Shown: positions 13,551 to 20,412 of the stretch, one piece after another
Numbering within the stretch: position 1 is the stretch's first letter
How the letters are laid out: each line of letters starts with the position of its first letter
IMG/VR virus record: IMGVR_UViG_3300021379_001099
Location: 1-22,277 of that record
DNA length: 22,277 nt
Reading direction: 5' to 3' (one strand)
From: a virus
Program-made: the position numbers and the translations under genes
The notes under the pieces: model-generated
Told to the model about the DNA's origin: nothing
Database searches by the model: none
Seen by the model: only the letters and a program-made list of their open reading frames with translations

Positions 13551-13987
13551 TTATCTACTCTCCAGCTTTCAAGTATTTTAACTTTATCAAGAAATATCCA
13601 GACCAATCCGCATCTCCCAGTAGTCAAGCCTCTTCCGTCTTTTATGATGCATGATGTAGTTCTTCCTCGAAACTTAACTAAGATGACATCTCCATTCTGA
13701 GCTTTAGATGGATCAACTTTCTTCATTTTCCATCGTTTAGCCAGGGCTATCCATAAATCTCGCAAAAAATCGGAGGATTTGTCTATCTTTAACAGCTTGA
13801 GGGCCTGATTCTGTCCATCTTTAAGTGATTTATACCCTTCAGGGGTTATACTCGCTAGTAGTTCTTTCCTCCATAGAGTCTCTAGCCACTTTACTGTGAA
13901 TAGAAAGCAGTCTCTTTTCCCGTACTTAAATAATACTCCCTCAGATTCCTCAACGTACCTATTTAACTCAGTCTTCCAGTCTGACAT
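13538..13987 (-). CDS. Distal tail protein of the DUF6950 / NlpC-P60-like type
   Basis: A 149-aa protein with AAGGAGCCGA before ATG 13987. Residues 20-28 (FKYGKRDCF) match the 'F-x-W-G-x-x-D-C' motif where NlpC/P60-like tail peptidases carry the nucleophile Cys (here Cys27). The second block GDVILVKFRG (about 104-113) and the end GLVWIFLDKVKILESWRV match DUF6950 proteins, which sit in the tail tip module of many siphophages and gene transfer agents. I see no His in the second block where a peptidase needs one, so peptidoglycan cleavage is uncertain and a structural role is possible. Neighbours, between two distal tail proteins and the J-like protein, are exactly as expected. Confidence 0.75.
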   Translation of the reverse strand: MSDWKTELNRYVEESEGVLFKYGKRDCFLFTVKWLETLWRKELLASITPEGYKSLKDGQNQALKLLKIDKSSDFLRDLWIALAKRWKMKKVDPSKAQNGDVILVKFRGRTTSCIIKDGRGLTTGRCGLVWIFLDKVKILESWRVDKCRQ

Positions 13988-13995
13988 TCGGCTCC

Positions 13996-14607
13996 TTATC
14001 TGTTAGCTGTTACATCACTTGTTCGTGATTTTACTGTAGGAGATTCTGGAGCTTGTCCAAAATATATCTTATTGTTTGGAATATTCGCTATATCTGCAAA
14101 GAAGTCGTCTCCTGAGAATTCCTCTTGGTGGTCGACATCTGAATATTTCCTTAGCCTTGGGCGTTTAAAATCTGAGTCCTCATCCTCGATTGTTAATGTA
14201 ATCATTGAGGACTCACTAGATCCTACCATCACCGCCGAATCAAGTATTCCCTCGAATAGATAAGGATCAGATATAACCGAGTTATTACTATCCATGAATC
14301 CCATGTAGACCTTCACCGCGGAGCCTCTGATTAAGTTAGACTCTACTAATGCCCTGTTTCCGGCCGGAATTCCGTTCAAGGTTATCTTAAATTCAGCTAC
14401 TTTATTCTCAGCAGTCTCTTCAATATCTGTGATTGAGATTATATTTCCTCCTCCGAGCCAGGTCTGACTATTCCACTGCACATCGTAAGGTCTGGAGCAG
14501 AAGTAAACGTCTCCGGAAGTCCAAGTGGTGTGTATGAATATGATAGGCGTGAATGAGTCGGATGTGATTTCGGTAACGACCGATGCAGTGAGATCCCTTG
14601 TCGCCAT
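13996..14607 (-). CDS. Distal tail / minor tail protein
   Basis: A 203-aa protein placed between the Dit-like protein and the DUF6950-like protein. It begins MATRDLTASVVTEITSDSF, then FCSRPYDVQWNSQTWLGGGN (about 36-55), TENKVAEFKITLNGIP-like middle strands, AVKVYMGFMD (96-105), YLFEGILDSAVM (117-128) and LTIEDEDSDFKRPRLRKYSD with DHQEEFSGDDFF near the end. This order (N-terminal helix, W-x-x-x-x-Y/W-G-G strand pair, 'R-R-Y-T-D-x-D-Q-Q' block) is that of the conserved minor tail proteins encoded just before the peptidase in siphophage and GTA tail modules. It should be part of the baseplate hub. Its start overlaps the upstream stop by one base. Confidence 0.72.
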   Translation of the reverse strand: MATRDLTASVVTEITSDSFTPIIFIHTTWTSGDVYFCSRPYDVQWNSQTWLGGGNIISITDIEETAENKVAEFKITLNGIPAGNRALVESNLIRGSAVKVYMGFMDSNNSVISDPYLFEGILDSAVMVGSSESSMITLTIEDEDSDFKRPRLRKYSDVDHQEEFSGDDFFADIANIPNNKIYFGQAPESPTVKSRTSDVTANR

Positions 14608-15197
14608 TAAATAGCCTCTTCAAAATTTAACGTGATCCTTACATTCCCCACATTGCTCACTATAACACTTGTAGCATTACTAGTCAATCTCATTTTAGTT
14701 GAGCAATCATTCACAGTTATTGAATCATTATCTGAAGGAGCAGCTTTCAGTGCAGGATTGAAGGTTAAGGTGGCATTGCCTGATCCGTCGCTTGTCACGT
14801 CTGATTCAATCTCATAAAAATAATTTCCTACCTGAAATAAGTCCCCAGCCTTCAATACGACCTCTCCATTGGCCCATCCATCCGTGATTAAACTATTGCC
14901 CGTCTGAGATGCTCCATTCACTAGAGGAGTGCCATTTCCTGTGCCTAATGGGGCTGCTCTATCGGGATCGGGCATTTGGAAGGAGTTTAACTTTCCTCGT
15001 AAAGAATTTATAAAGCCTCTCCATGGCCTCGCTTCCGAGTCAGACATTCTAGGAAGAACGGCTGTTGCCTTCCATTGGCCTACTCCATAATCTACAGTCT
15101 GGGCTTCCTTTGTGATATCTGATATCGATATTCCTACGACATGATCGAGTTGTAAATCTAATTCATCGAATCCAGGATCGCTTGGCATTGTAGGCAT
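14607..15197 (-). CDS. Distal tail (Dit-like) protein
   Basis: A 196-aa protein directly after the tape measure gene, the usual place of the distal tail protein that forms the ring between tube and tip. Seen: N-terminal strand region, WRGFINSLRGKLNSFQMPDP (64-83), a block known from siphophage proteins of this position ('F-x-x-x-L-R-G-R-x-x-x-F-x-x-x-D-P'), TPLVNGASQTGNSLITDGW (about 92-110) and a C-terminal beta region (DNDSITVNDCSTKMRL, VGNVRITLNFEEAI). AAAGGAAATGTAA precedes its ATG. Family membership is by motif order; the ring function is inferred from position. Confidence 0.68.
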   Translation of the reverse strand: MPTMPSDPGFDELDLQLDHVVGISISDITKEAQTVDYGVGQWKATAVLPRMSDSEARPWRGFINSLRGKLNSFQMPDPDRAAPLGTGNGTPLVNGASQTGNSLITDGWANGEVVLKAGDLFQVGNYFYEIESDVTSDGSGNATLTFNPALKAAPSDNDSITVNDCSTKMRLTSNATSVIVSNVGNVRITLNFEEAI

Positions 15198-15208
15198 TTA
15201 CATTTCCT

Positions 15209-16651
15209 TTATACTTGGTTTTTAGCTAGAGCTTCGTTAAATCCTTCGTATGTCATTCTCTTAAATGCTTCAAGATTCTGAAACATAGCCCCTTGAACTA
15301 TAGCGTTTACATCGGGCATGATATTGAGAGTCTGATTAATGACATGACCTCCTGATCCTCTGCCTAGTTGATTATTTGGGACAACCTTGGCAACCGATCC
15401 GAATATAACCTCTTCCGGTCCCTTTTCTCCTACGAGAGTTCTAGTGTTAGGCATTGCTGTCCCTCCTAGAGCTTTCTTAGGAGTTGTAGCGCCTGCCGGA
15501 GGGGTGTTTCCGAATTGAGTATTCAAAAAGCCTCCCACCTTTCCTCCTACCACTGTCCCAAATGCTCCGAATAGTGGTCCGAGGAGCGCATTGAGTAGGG
15601 GATTTCCTTTACTAACTTGCCCGGCTATGGAGGAGAATGCAGAGGAGAAGGACGACTTTATGCTTGCCGACATATTTGAGGCCTTACTGGATATCGCTTC
15701 AAAAGCTGTTCCTGCCTTCTGTTCTGTGTCTTGAGCTGCTTCTCCTACCTTCTCAATACTCTCTGTGGTGGATTTGAATGGATCGTTGACTTTTATTCCT
15801 TCCTTCTCTGCAAATTCACCGAATGCTTTAGAGAAGGGACTTTCTCCTCTTCCTGTCTCAAAAAATGTTCTAACTTTCTCTGTGAGTGTTGACATTCCAC
15901 TGATTACGGTATTCATTACTCCAAGAAGTGCGGTGAGTCCTGCGACTACAGGAGTAAGAGCTTCTGCAAATAGAACTAAAGTTGTCTTAGCTGTAGTGCT
16001 TAAGGCATCCTGAAACTGCTCGAATGCTGATAGAGCGCTCTCACTTATAGTGACGTTGAACATGCTGGCTTGTTCTTGCGCCTGATCTAAGGACGCTAAT
16101 AGTGGTAGTAGATTTGATGCTGATCTAGCTCCTAGTAATTCTAATGCTAGTTTGGCTCGCAAAGTTTCATCTTCTATTCGAGATAGTCCGGTAAGTACTT
16201 GATTAAAAGCCTCTTGACGATCTCTCTGATTAACCTTCATGCCTGAAGCTCTTTCAAGAGTCTCTATAGCATCTTTTGCTCTTTTCGAGCCTGTCTCAAT
16301 CTCGGAGAGCTTTCTTGTGAATTGTGCCATTGCCGTCTGAACATTCTCCATGGAGGTTCCAGAGAGTTCGGCCGCAAATGATAATTTCTGAAACTCTTCA
16401 GCAGCAAGTCCCATTCTCTTGGCAGATTTAGCTATCTCATCGATCGAGGACACAGCAGATCTGAAAGCAGCAGTCGTGGCTATAGCTGCCGTAAGTTGCA
16501 TCCAGTTCCTCTGAATAGCATCAAATGAGAATCTGGACTTCGTGGCAAATGACTTTACCTGATCAGAGGCTCTTCGAATTCCTTGACGAAATTTATCAGT
16601 CTTCAGCTCAACTTCCGCTACTAATTTTCCAAAACTATCAGATAATGCCAC
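15209..16651 (-). CDS. Tape measure protein
   Basis: A 480-aa tail length ruler with a GTG start at 16651 behind AAGGAAAGATT. N-terminus LVAEVELKTDKFRQGIRRAS followed by AFRSAVSSIDEIAKSAKRMG is typical of tape measures, then a long helical part (60-210). Residues 215-255 are hydrophobic (LFAEALTPVVAGLTALLGVM) and may insert in the host membrane. The middle is Ser/Ala/Gly rich with a second apolar part (NALLGPLFGAFGTVVGGKV), and near the end GEKGPEEVIFGS is a common tape measure motif. At about 0.15 nm per residue the tail would be roughly 70 nm, a short siphophage tail. It is separated from upstream genes by 122 bp with possible promoter and operator signals. Confidence 0.9.
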   Translation of the reverse strand: MALSDSFGKLVAEVELKTDKFRQGIRRASDQVKSFATKSRFSFDAIQRNWMQLTAAIATTAAFRSAVSSIDEIAKSAKRMGLAAEEFQKLSFAAELSGTSMENVQTAMAQFTRKLSEIETGSKRAKDAIETLERASGMKVNQRDRQEAFNQVLTGLSRIEDETLRAKLALELLGARSASNLLPLLASLDQAQEQASMFNVTISESALSAFEQFQDALSTTAKTTLVLFAEALTPVVAGLTALLGVMNTVISGMSTLTEKVRTFFETGRGESPFSKAFGEFAEKEGIKVNDPFKSTTESIEKVGEAAQDTEQKAGTAFEAISSKASNMSASIKSSFSSAFSSIAGQVSKGNPLLNALLGPLFGAFGTVVGGKVGGFLNTQFGNTPPAGATTPKKALGGTAMPNTRTLVGEKGPEEVIFGSVAKVVPNNQLGRGSGGHVINQTLNIMPDVNAIVQGAMFQNLEAFKRMTYEGFNEALAKNQV

Positions 16652-16669
16652 AATCTTTCCTTATTCTCT

Positions 16670-16712
16670 ATATACTATAATATATAATAGTATATTATAT
16701 TAAACAGCTGTT
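16670..16712 (-). promoter_or_regulatory. Candidate promoter and operator before the tape measure gene
   Basis: This lies in the only sizeable gap of the tail operon. On the minus strand it has, in order, the palindrome AACAGCTGTT (16712-16703), three bases, a TATAAT box (16699-16694), and an AT-only-like hairpin ATATACTAT-N8-ATAGTATAT (16670-16695 on the plus strand) overlapping that box. The palindrome would sit in the -10/-35 spacer, a classic operator position. No good -35 hexamer is seen, so promoter activity is uncertain; the hairpin could instead be a processing or weak termination signal. Confidence 0.45.
16703..16712. repeat. AACAGCTGTT palindrome, copy 5 (intergenic)
   Basis: The only copy outside a coding region, three bases upstream of a minus-strand TATAAT box before the tape measure gene, which is an operator-like position. 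Confidence 0.65.
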
Positions 16713-16773
16713 GTGTAGTGTCTCTTCCCTTAGCTCTGCTGAGAGTGCTAACGCTATTGACGCTTCGCTCTTA

Positions 16774-16959
16774 TTAGAGATTATAATCCCCTTCTTCAGA
16801 TCTGTCAAGCTTTTTCTTTCGTTCTGAACGAATTTTTAGCTCTGCCGGGGCATCCAACTTTAGTGATATCACTTCTAATCCGGTCCTTTCTGCATTCTTT
16901 TCGCTTGAGTAGCAGCCTTTTATCCATCCATTATCAATTGTTAGAAATACGCTCTTCAT
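16774..16959 (-). CDS. Small hypothetical protein before the tape measure gene
   Basis: A 61-aa protein (MKSVFLTIDNGWIKGCYSSE and on). The first 40 residues look like beta strands and a short helix; the end is strongly basic (KIRSERKKKLDR). Its ATG lies inside the last codons of the frameshifted tail chaperone extension, overlapping by 26 nt; only a weak AAAAGG lies upstream, so translation may be coupled to the frameshift product. Unknown function; position suggests a tail assembly accessory. Confidence 0.6.
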   Translation of the reverse strand: MKSVFLTIDNGWIKGCYSSEKNAERTGLEVISLKLDAPAELKIRSERKKKLDRSEEGDYNL

Positions 16960-17254
16960 CTTTAAATAACCTTTTCATTGCAAAGTCCCTATCTCTTCTG
17001 GCCTGACTCCATGAGACTTTTGGTTTGTTCCCAATCCATTTGTCATGGGAAGGGAAGTTCTTGCCATCTACTTTACTTAGATAGGCAATTTGCCACGCTT
17101 GCGATTTCGATAATGTGATGCGCTCTTGTGCCCCCTCTATAGCTAACGCCAGCTCCCAGTACTCATGCCTTGCCCAGTCGACGTTCGTCCAACCTAGCCA
17201 GCCAAAAGCCCATTTACGCAGAGCCTCGAAATCTTTCGCTACAGAGGCTACTTC
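16934..17254 (-). CDS. Tail assembly chaperone, -1 frameshift extension (T part of G-T)
   Basis: A 106-residue frame with no start of its own, reached by a -1 slip at A AAA AAG (17260-17254) near the end of the upstream gene. From the slip site it reads EVASVAKDFEALRKWAFGWL, then LGWTNVDWARHEYWELALAI, SKSQAWQIAYLSKVDGKN and SWSQARRDRDFAMKRLFKDE, and stops at 16936-16934. It is natural-looking, Trp-rich protein and would give a fusion of about 219-224 residues. In lambda and most siphophages the G and GT chaperones coat the tape measure and recruit tube subunits; the position between tube and tape measure genes is exactly that. No standard start-to-stop ORF of useful length covers it, so it would be missed by ordinary gene calling. 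Confidence 0.85.
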   Translation of the reverse strand, partial: EVASVAKDFEALRKWAFGWLGWTNVDWARHEYWELALAIEGAQERITLSKSQAWQIAYLSKVDGKNFPSHDKWIGNKPKVSWSQARRDRDFAMKRLFKDEERISNN

Positions 17255-17260
17255 TTTTTT
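17222..17260 (-). promoter_or_regulatory. Programmed -1 ribosomal frameshift site
   Basis: On the minus strand the heptamer A AAA AAG (17260-17254) is in the right phase with the zero frame (GAA AAA AAG AAG TAG), two codons before the stop. After a 4-nt spacer comes a 6-bp stem AGCCTC/GAGGCT (17249-17244 and 17227-17222) that can act as stimulator. A AAA AAG is the most efficient slippery sequence in E. coli-like ribosomes. Confidence 0.85.
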
Positions 17261-17592
17261 TCGCCTTGATCCTTAATTGACTTCATCAACTCTTGAGCCT
17301 TCTTCGGTCCGAAGTCAGCAATTAAGTAAGCTAAGATCAAAGCTTCTTGAAGAGATTCCATATCCACATCTACCGACTCTAGATCTTCCTTATCCAAGTC
17401 TTTATGATTTTGACGAAGAGCTAGAAGTAATATGCCGGATATTCCCTTCTTCATAGCTAGATTAGTCGCTAGAGATTGTAAATCATGAATCTCATGATCC
17501 AAGCTCAGCTGCTCCATTTCTGAAAGGCCAAACCTAAGCTTGACCTCCCCGAGTGAGCCTTTAAGATCAAGTTTTACTTCTTTCTTAGACAT
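17248..17592 (-). CDS. Tail assembly chaperone (G-like)
   Basis: A 114-aa protein (119 aa if the ATG at 17607 is used). I prefer ATG 17592 (MSKKEVKLDLKGSLGEVKLR), which has GGAG at suitable distance, while 17607 lacks a good site. The N-terminal beta hairpin with LRFGLSEMEQL (about 19-29) is typical of tail chaperones of the GTA gp10/lambda G type, followed by helices (SLQEALILAYLIADFGPKKAQELM). Its end carries the slippery heptamer that leads to the T extension. It lies directly after the tube gene, overlapping it by 8 nt, and before the tape measure. It should bind tape measure and tube protein during tail assembly and be absent from the finished virion. Confidence 0.85.
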   Translation of the reverse strand: MSKKEVKLDLKGSLGEVKLRFGLSEMEQLSLDHEIHDLQSLATNLAMKKGISGILLLALRQNHKDLDKEDLESVDVDMESLQEALILAYLIADFGPKKAQELMKSIKDQGEKKK

Positions 17593-17998
17593 CTGATACG
17601 GCTCCATTAATTAAAGCTTCACAATTGAAAACTGCTTCTGTATCATTTGAGGCTTCTAGGCTTAATCTAGTAATGTAAACGCTTGCCTCTTTTACTTGAG
17701 TACCCGCTATAGAATATCTCACCTTTAGAGTGGTTCTATTCTCGAAAGACTCTTCAAGTTGACTTATTCCTGCCTCATTTTGCACGAAGAGATGAGATAC
17801 AGATATCGATCCGCCCTTACTTCCAGGTAAGAACTCTTTATTCTTTCCTGCACTCCCCTTATGAGTGGCATCTATAGTGTCCATCTCTCTAGTCAGAGTG
17901 AAGGATCTAGCAGAGCCTACTTCTGTGTAAATCGGGGAAGCATCTGTTCCTGTATTTACGAAAAAAGCGATTGAATCGCCATTCATTGCTTCAGCCAT
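17585..17998 (-). CDS. Major tail tube protein
   Basis: A 137-aa protein of the TP901-1-type major tail protein group. Seen: N-terminal strand (DSIAFFVNTGTDASPIYTEV), RSFTLTREMDTIDATHKGSAGK (about 30-51), the 'T-R-x-x-D-T-I-D-x-T-x-K' block that marks this family, a loop (KEFLPGSKGGSISVSHLFV), and C-terminal strands (LKVRYSIAGTQVKEASVYIT, AVFNCEALINGA). It would form stacked hexameric rings of the tail tube. AAAGGAGTATAATCC precedes the ATG at 17998. The next gene (chaperone G) follows with overlap, as expected. Confidence 0.88.
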   Translation of the reverse strand: MAEAMNGDSIAFFVNTGTDASPIYTEVGSARSFTLTREMDTIDATHKGSAGKNKEFLPGSKGGSISVSHLFVQNEAGISQLEESFENRTTLKVRYSIAGTQVKEASVYITRLSLEASNDTEAVFNCEALINGAVSDV

Positions 17999-18001
17999 GG
18001 A

Positions 18002-18382
18002 TTATACTCCTTTCATTCTGAGAGGTAATACTTTAAGGTTTGTCACTGCGGAATAGGTGATCTGACACTTTCCATTTCCATCATTGAAGATAGCTTTAGG
18101 AAATGGGCCTAGTACATGATATTGCTTTGTAGTGTTTCCGGCAGCCAAAGTTACAGCCTTATTTGTGGTAGCCAACGATCCTATACCAGGAAGGTTAACT
18201 GAGCTCAATTGAGCTGACACGGTAACTGTAGGAGTTCCGGAATCTTCGTTCGTAATTAATAGAAGAGTCTTTCCATCATTGATAAAAGCATCTCCACCAG
18301 ACGCAGCAGCGGCAGCGGCAGCAGTAACATCTAAGCCGTCGTTGTCTGAAGTGTCTAGTTCTGATATTGTTAAATCCGCCAT
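18002..18382 (-). CDS. Beta-rich structural protein (decoration or tail-associated)
   Basis: A 126-aa protein with AAAGGAGCTATATT before ATG 18382. It contains an Ala run (LDVTAAAAAAASGG, 17-30) and then alternating strands (TLLLITNEDSGTPTVTVSAQL, AGNTTKQYHVLGPFPKAIFN, KCQITYSAVTNLKVLPLRMK). This small beta-sandwich pattern with 'T-x-x-T-x-x-x-x-G-P-F' and a final aromatic/strand block is common in small phage virion proteins that decorate capsids or tails. It lies between tail terminator and tube genes, so a virion role is likely. The exact place is unknown. Confidence 0.68.
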   Translation of the reverse strand: MADLTISELDTSDNDGLDVTAAAAAAASGGDAFINDGKTLLLITNEDSGTPTVTVSAQLSSVNLPGIGSLATTNKAVTLAAGNTTKQYHVLGPFPKAIFNDGNGKCQITYSAVTNLKVLPLRMKGV

Positions 18383-18394
18383 AATATAGCTCCT

Positions 18395-18838
18395 TTATAC
18401 GTCTTTATAAACTTTACAAGTGTAATTCATTGATAATGCAACGCTTTGATCATCAAATGTAGAGTAGATAGGTCCATCCACTATGGATATAACCATCGTC
18501 CACCCTGAGATTGACAGCGCTTGCTTGTGTAATAAAACTCTAATTCTCTCGGCAATGGTTCCGAGAGTTTCCATATCATAAATTAAGGCTTCTCCCCCGG
18601 CAATTAACAGCTCGTACGATAATTCTCTTGCGTCTGCATTCTTCACTCCATCGTAATTACTACTGATTAGGTTAAATACGATATAGGGATATATAGTTGG
18701 CTCGGGCTGTTCGTAAATGATCGTTCCATTAAAGATAGAAGCAGCGGCCCCGGCCCCAAGATCATGAGTCCCTAACAGAGCTGTTAAAGTTCCGTCCCCA
18801 TTTAATGTGTCAAATAAAGCCTGAGTTACCGAGTTCAT
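18395..18838 (-). CDS. Tail terminator / completion protein (DUF3168-like)
   Basis: A 147-aa protein. Layout: N-terminal helix (SVTQALFDTLNGDGTLTALLG), IIYEQPEPTIYPYIVFNLI (about 40-58) with the 'P-x-Y-P-Y-I-V-x' strand typical of DUF3168-type tail terminators, a strand-helix segment (LSYELLIAGGEALIYDMETL, AERIRVLLHKQALSISGW), and a final strand (SMNYTCKVY). The tail terminator forms the ring that ends the tube and joins it to the head. The gene follows the neck gene with ATGA overlap and precedes the tube gene, which is the usual order. Confidence 0.8.
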   Translation of the reverse strand: MNSVTQALFDTLNGDGTLTALLGTHDLGAGAAASIFNGTIIYEQPEPTIYPYIVFNLISSNYDGVKNADARELSYELLIAGGEALIYDMETLGTIAERIRVLLHKQALSISGWTMVISIVDGPIYSTFDDQSVALSMNYTCKVYKDV

Positions 18839-19281
18839 TGGAAAAACCTTATAATCTTTTTCTTATTCTTTTTAAGAGTAGGCCAAAGGAAAGGACGTTT
18901 TCCGTGCAGCCTTCCTTTAGGATCAAATTCTAATTGGTAAGCGTATTCATCTACTGTCATTCCGTCAGGACTGTCGCCCTTCTTATTGGCCAAAATTCCT
19001 AATTTTCCCACTATACGTCCAGTTCTACGAGCTAATCGGCCGGCTACACTTTGTTTAAGTCTGGTAGAAACTTGCTTCGGAGGATCTCCAGGGCGAGAGG
19101 GATCCAGTCCTTTTTTGTAACCTGAAGGGTAACGCCTTACTGGTTGAGATCTACTGAGAAGTTTTTTAACTTGACCCTCTAACCATGCCATTGCCTTTGC
19201 CATACGGGAGGACAGATATCGCTCCATGTTTCGGATATTCTTTTCAGGATTGATAGGCACTTTAAAATAAACTCTGCTCAT
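18835..19281 (-). CDS. Neck / HK97 gp10-like protein
   Basis: A 148-aa strongly basic protein. N-terminal amphipathic helix (NMERYLSSRMAKAMAWLEGQVKKLLSR), a Pro/Gly-rich loop (YPSGYKKGLDPSRPGDPPKQ, 54-73) and LKQSVAGRL, a block found in HK97 gp10-like proteins ('P-G-x-P-P-x-x-x-T-G-x-L-R-x-S'), then strands (GRIVGKLGI) and YAYQLEF followed by RPFLWPTL, matching the family's 'Y-A-x-x-x-E-x-G ... R-P-F-x-x-P-A'. It probably acts at the head-tail joint. The start overlaps the upstream stop as ATGA. Confidence 0.83.
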   Translation of the reverse strand: MSRVYFKVPINPEKNIRNMERYLSSRMAKAMAWLEGQVKKLLSRSQPVRRYPSGYKKGLDPSRPGDPPKQVSTRLKQSVAGRLARRTGRIVGKLGILANKKGDSPDGMTVDEYAYQLEFDPKGRLHGKRPFLWPTLKKNKKKIIRFFQ

Positions 19282-19610
19282 ACGCCCTTTTGAAACTCCT
19301 TACAAAAGCACTCTAAATGATGTCCACGCCTTCCAGGCTCGTCCACTTCTTTCACTACTAGGCTTATTCCATCCATGGTAACTTTATCGCCTCTTTGAAT
19401 GTCGGTTCCGGCAGGAACGAAGAGAATGTGGGACACTTCTTGGGAGAGTCCGGCAAACCTAGATCTCTCTGATCCTGACATCCTAGACAATGCGCCTCGC
19501 ACTGTAGAAGATACTGTACTCTCGGACTGAGTAGCACCGCCTGCTCCGTTAGCAGTCAACGAATCTCTCTTCACTGTAATGGTGTGAGTTAGCATCCTAT
19601 TGATTCCCAT
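19278..19610 (-). CDS. Head closure / head-tail adaptor protein
   Basis: A 110-aa protein resembling SPP1 gp16/HK97 gp7-type head closure proteins (Phage_H_T_join). Seen: MLTHTITVKRD (6-16), a start typical of the family ('L-x-x-x-I-x-I-x-R'); a mid part with SGSERSRFAGLSQEVSHILFVP (44-65), where the family has 'E-x-x-x-a-x-q-x-x-s-x-x-x-h-x-x-x-I'; GTDIQRGDKVTMDG (67-80), and a last strand (LVVKEVDEPGRRGHHLECFCKE). It fixes the head after packaging. Start shares one base with the upstream stop; end overlaps the neck gene as ATGA. Confidence 0.82.
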   Translation of the reverse strand: MGINRMLTHTITVKRDSLTANGAGGATQSESTVSSTVRGALSRMSGSERSRFAGLSQEVSHILFVPAGTDIQRGDKVTMDGISLVVKEVDEPGRRGHHLECFCKEFQKGV

Positions 19611-19807
19611 TAAATTCTCTCCAAAGCTCCTTTAGTAGTCTCTATCAGTGATTCAATTGATGATCCCGCAACATAAAAATTCTTATACCAAACATGATAA
19701 GAAGTGGTAATCAGTTCCGCTGTATTATTTATGTAAATTTGATAACCTCTGGCTTTCACTTTATGGCCACCGATAGTAAATTTAGTGTCCCAAATCACTT
19801 CTTTCAT
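19610..19807 (-). CDS. Small hypothetical protein in head-tail connector cluster
   Basis: A 65-aa protein between connector and head closure genes, joined to each by a one-base overlap (start at 19807, stop at 19610). It shows beta strands rich in aromatic residues (VIWDTKFTIGGHKVKARGYQ, SYHVWYKNFYVAG) and a C-terminal helix (SIESLIETTKGALERI), with no cysteine and no membrane segment. I do not know a family for it. Its tight coupling suggests that it is made together with the connector proteins and may be a small neck component. Confidence 0.7.
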   Translation of the reverse strand: MKEVIWDTKFTIGGHKVKARGYQIYINNTAELITTSYHVWYKNFYVAGSSIESLIETTKGALERI

Positions 19808-20385
19808 TACATTATCCTCTGATTTCGATAAGGCTCCAACATAGCAGCAACATCTTCAGGGATCCCATAAGAAGAAACAGCTGTTTGGAAGGCTACTGAA
19901 TAGTTTCCTATCTTTTCTGAAGAGATGCCTGGCGCGACTCTATCTCTATAATAAGCCACCAATCTAACACAGGCTCCTTGTAGATCTTCTGGTACTGTAG
20001 AATACCCAGCTACATATGTCACTTTCCAGCGTCCTCTGCCTTTTCCCCATATTTGCTGATCGAATTCCAGATCAGTGGCATCGTCGTTAATGTAGATAGC
20101 TCCGTAAGAAGTATCAAGAGTGTAATTTGTTGCCGCTACTGTACTGTCGCTATTGTAGGCATCTTTGATACTTGTGACGCTGGAAATAATCCAATTAGCA
20201 GGCCTCAGCTCTTGAAAATCTCCATCAACTCTCTCATCTGTCACAGTGGCTTGCTCTAGGATCGTATCGCAGTAATTCTTAATCTGTTCGGATGCCACAT
20301 TTAACAGATGAGTCAACTCTGTATCTTCAGAGGTGTCACCTATCTTTAAGGTTTCCTTAATTCTAGTAAGTGTGGTCAGTGCCAT
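19807..20385 (-). CDS. Head-tail connector, HK97 gp6-like
   Basis: A 192-aa adaptor protein. It starts LTRIKETLKIGDTSEDTELT (6-25), then HLLNVASEQIKNYCDT, matching the gp6-like connector pattern ('L-x-x-x-K-x-x-L-x-I-x-x-x-x-x-D-x-x-L-x-x-L-I-x-x-A-x-x-x-I-x-x-Y'). The middle is beta-rich and variable (RPANWIISSVTSIKDAY), and the end has VTYVAGYSTVPEDLQGACVR (about 123-142), the strongly conserved 'Y-x-A-G-Y-x-x-x-P-x-D-L' block, and a final helix. It forms the ring below the portal. There is no strong ribosome site (GAGAGAAGAAA), which is notable as it follows a 72-bp gap with a large hairpin. It carries one AACAGCTGTT copy. Confidence 0.88.
   Translation of the reverse strand: MALTTLTRIKETLKIGDTSEDTELTHLLNVASEQIKNYCDTILEQATVTDERVDGDFQELRPANWIISSVTSIKDAYNSDSTVAATNYTLDTSYGAIYINDDATDLEFDQQIWGKGRGRWKVTYVAGYSTVPEDLQGACVRLVAYYRDRVAPGISSEKIGNYSVAFQTAVSSYGIPEDVAAMLEPYRNQRIM
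19876..19885. repeat. AACAGCTGTT palindrome, copy 6
   Basis: Exact copy inside the gp6-like connector gene, read on the minus strand as Thr-Ala-Val. Confidence 0.6.
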
Positions 20386-20412
20386 TTTCTTCTCTCACTT
20401 AAGGTTTACTAC

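Noticed and set aside
13538-13987. Active cell-wall peptidase call for the DUF6950-like protein
   Set aside because: The Cys motif is present but I see no suitable catalytic His, so only a family-level call is made.
18773-18787. AACAGAGCTGTT as another copy of the dispersed palindrome
   Set aside because: Two extra central bases break the 10-bp palindrome; not counted.
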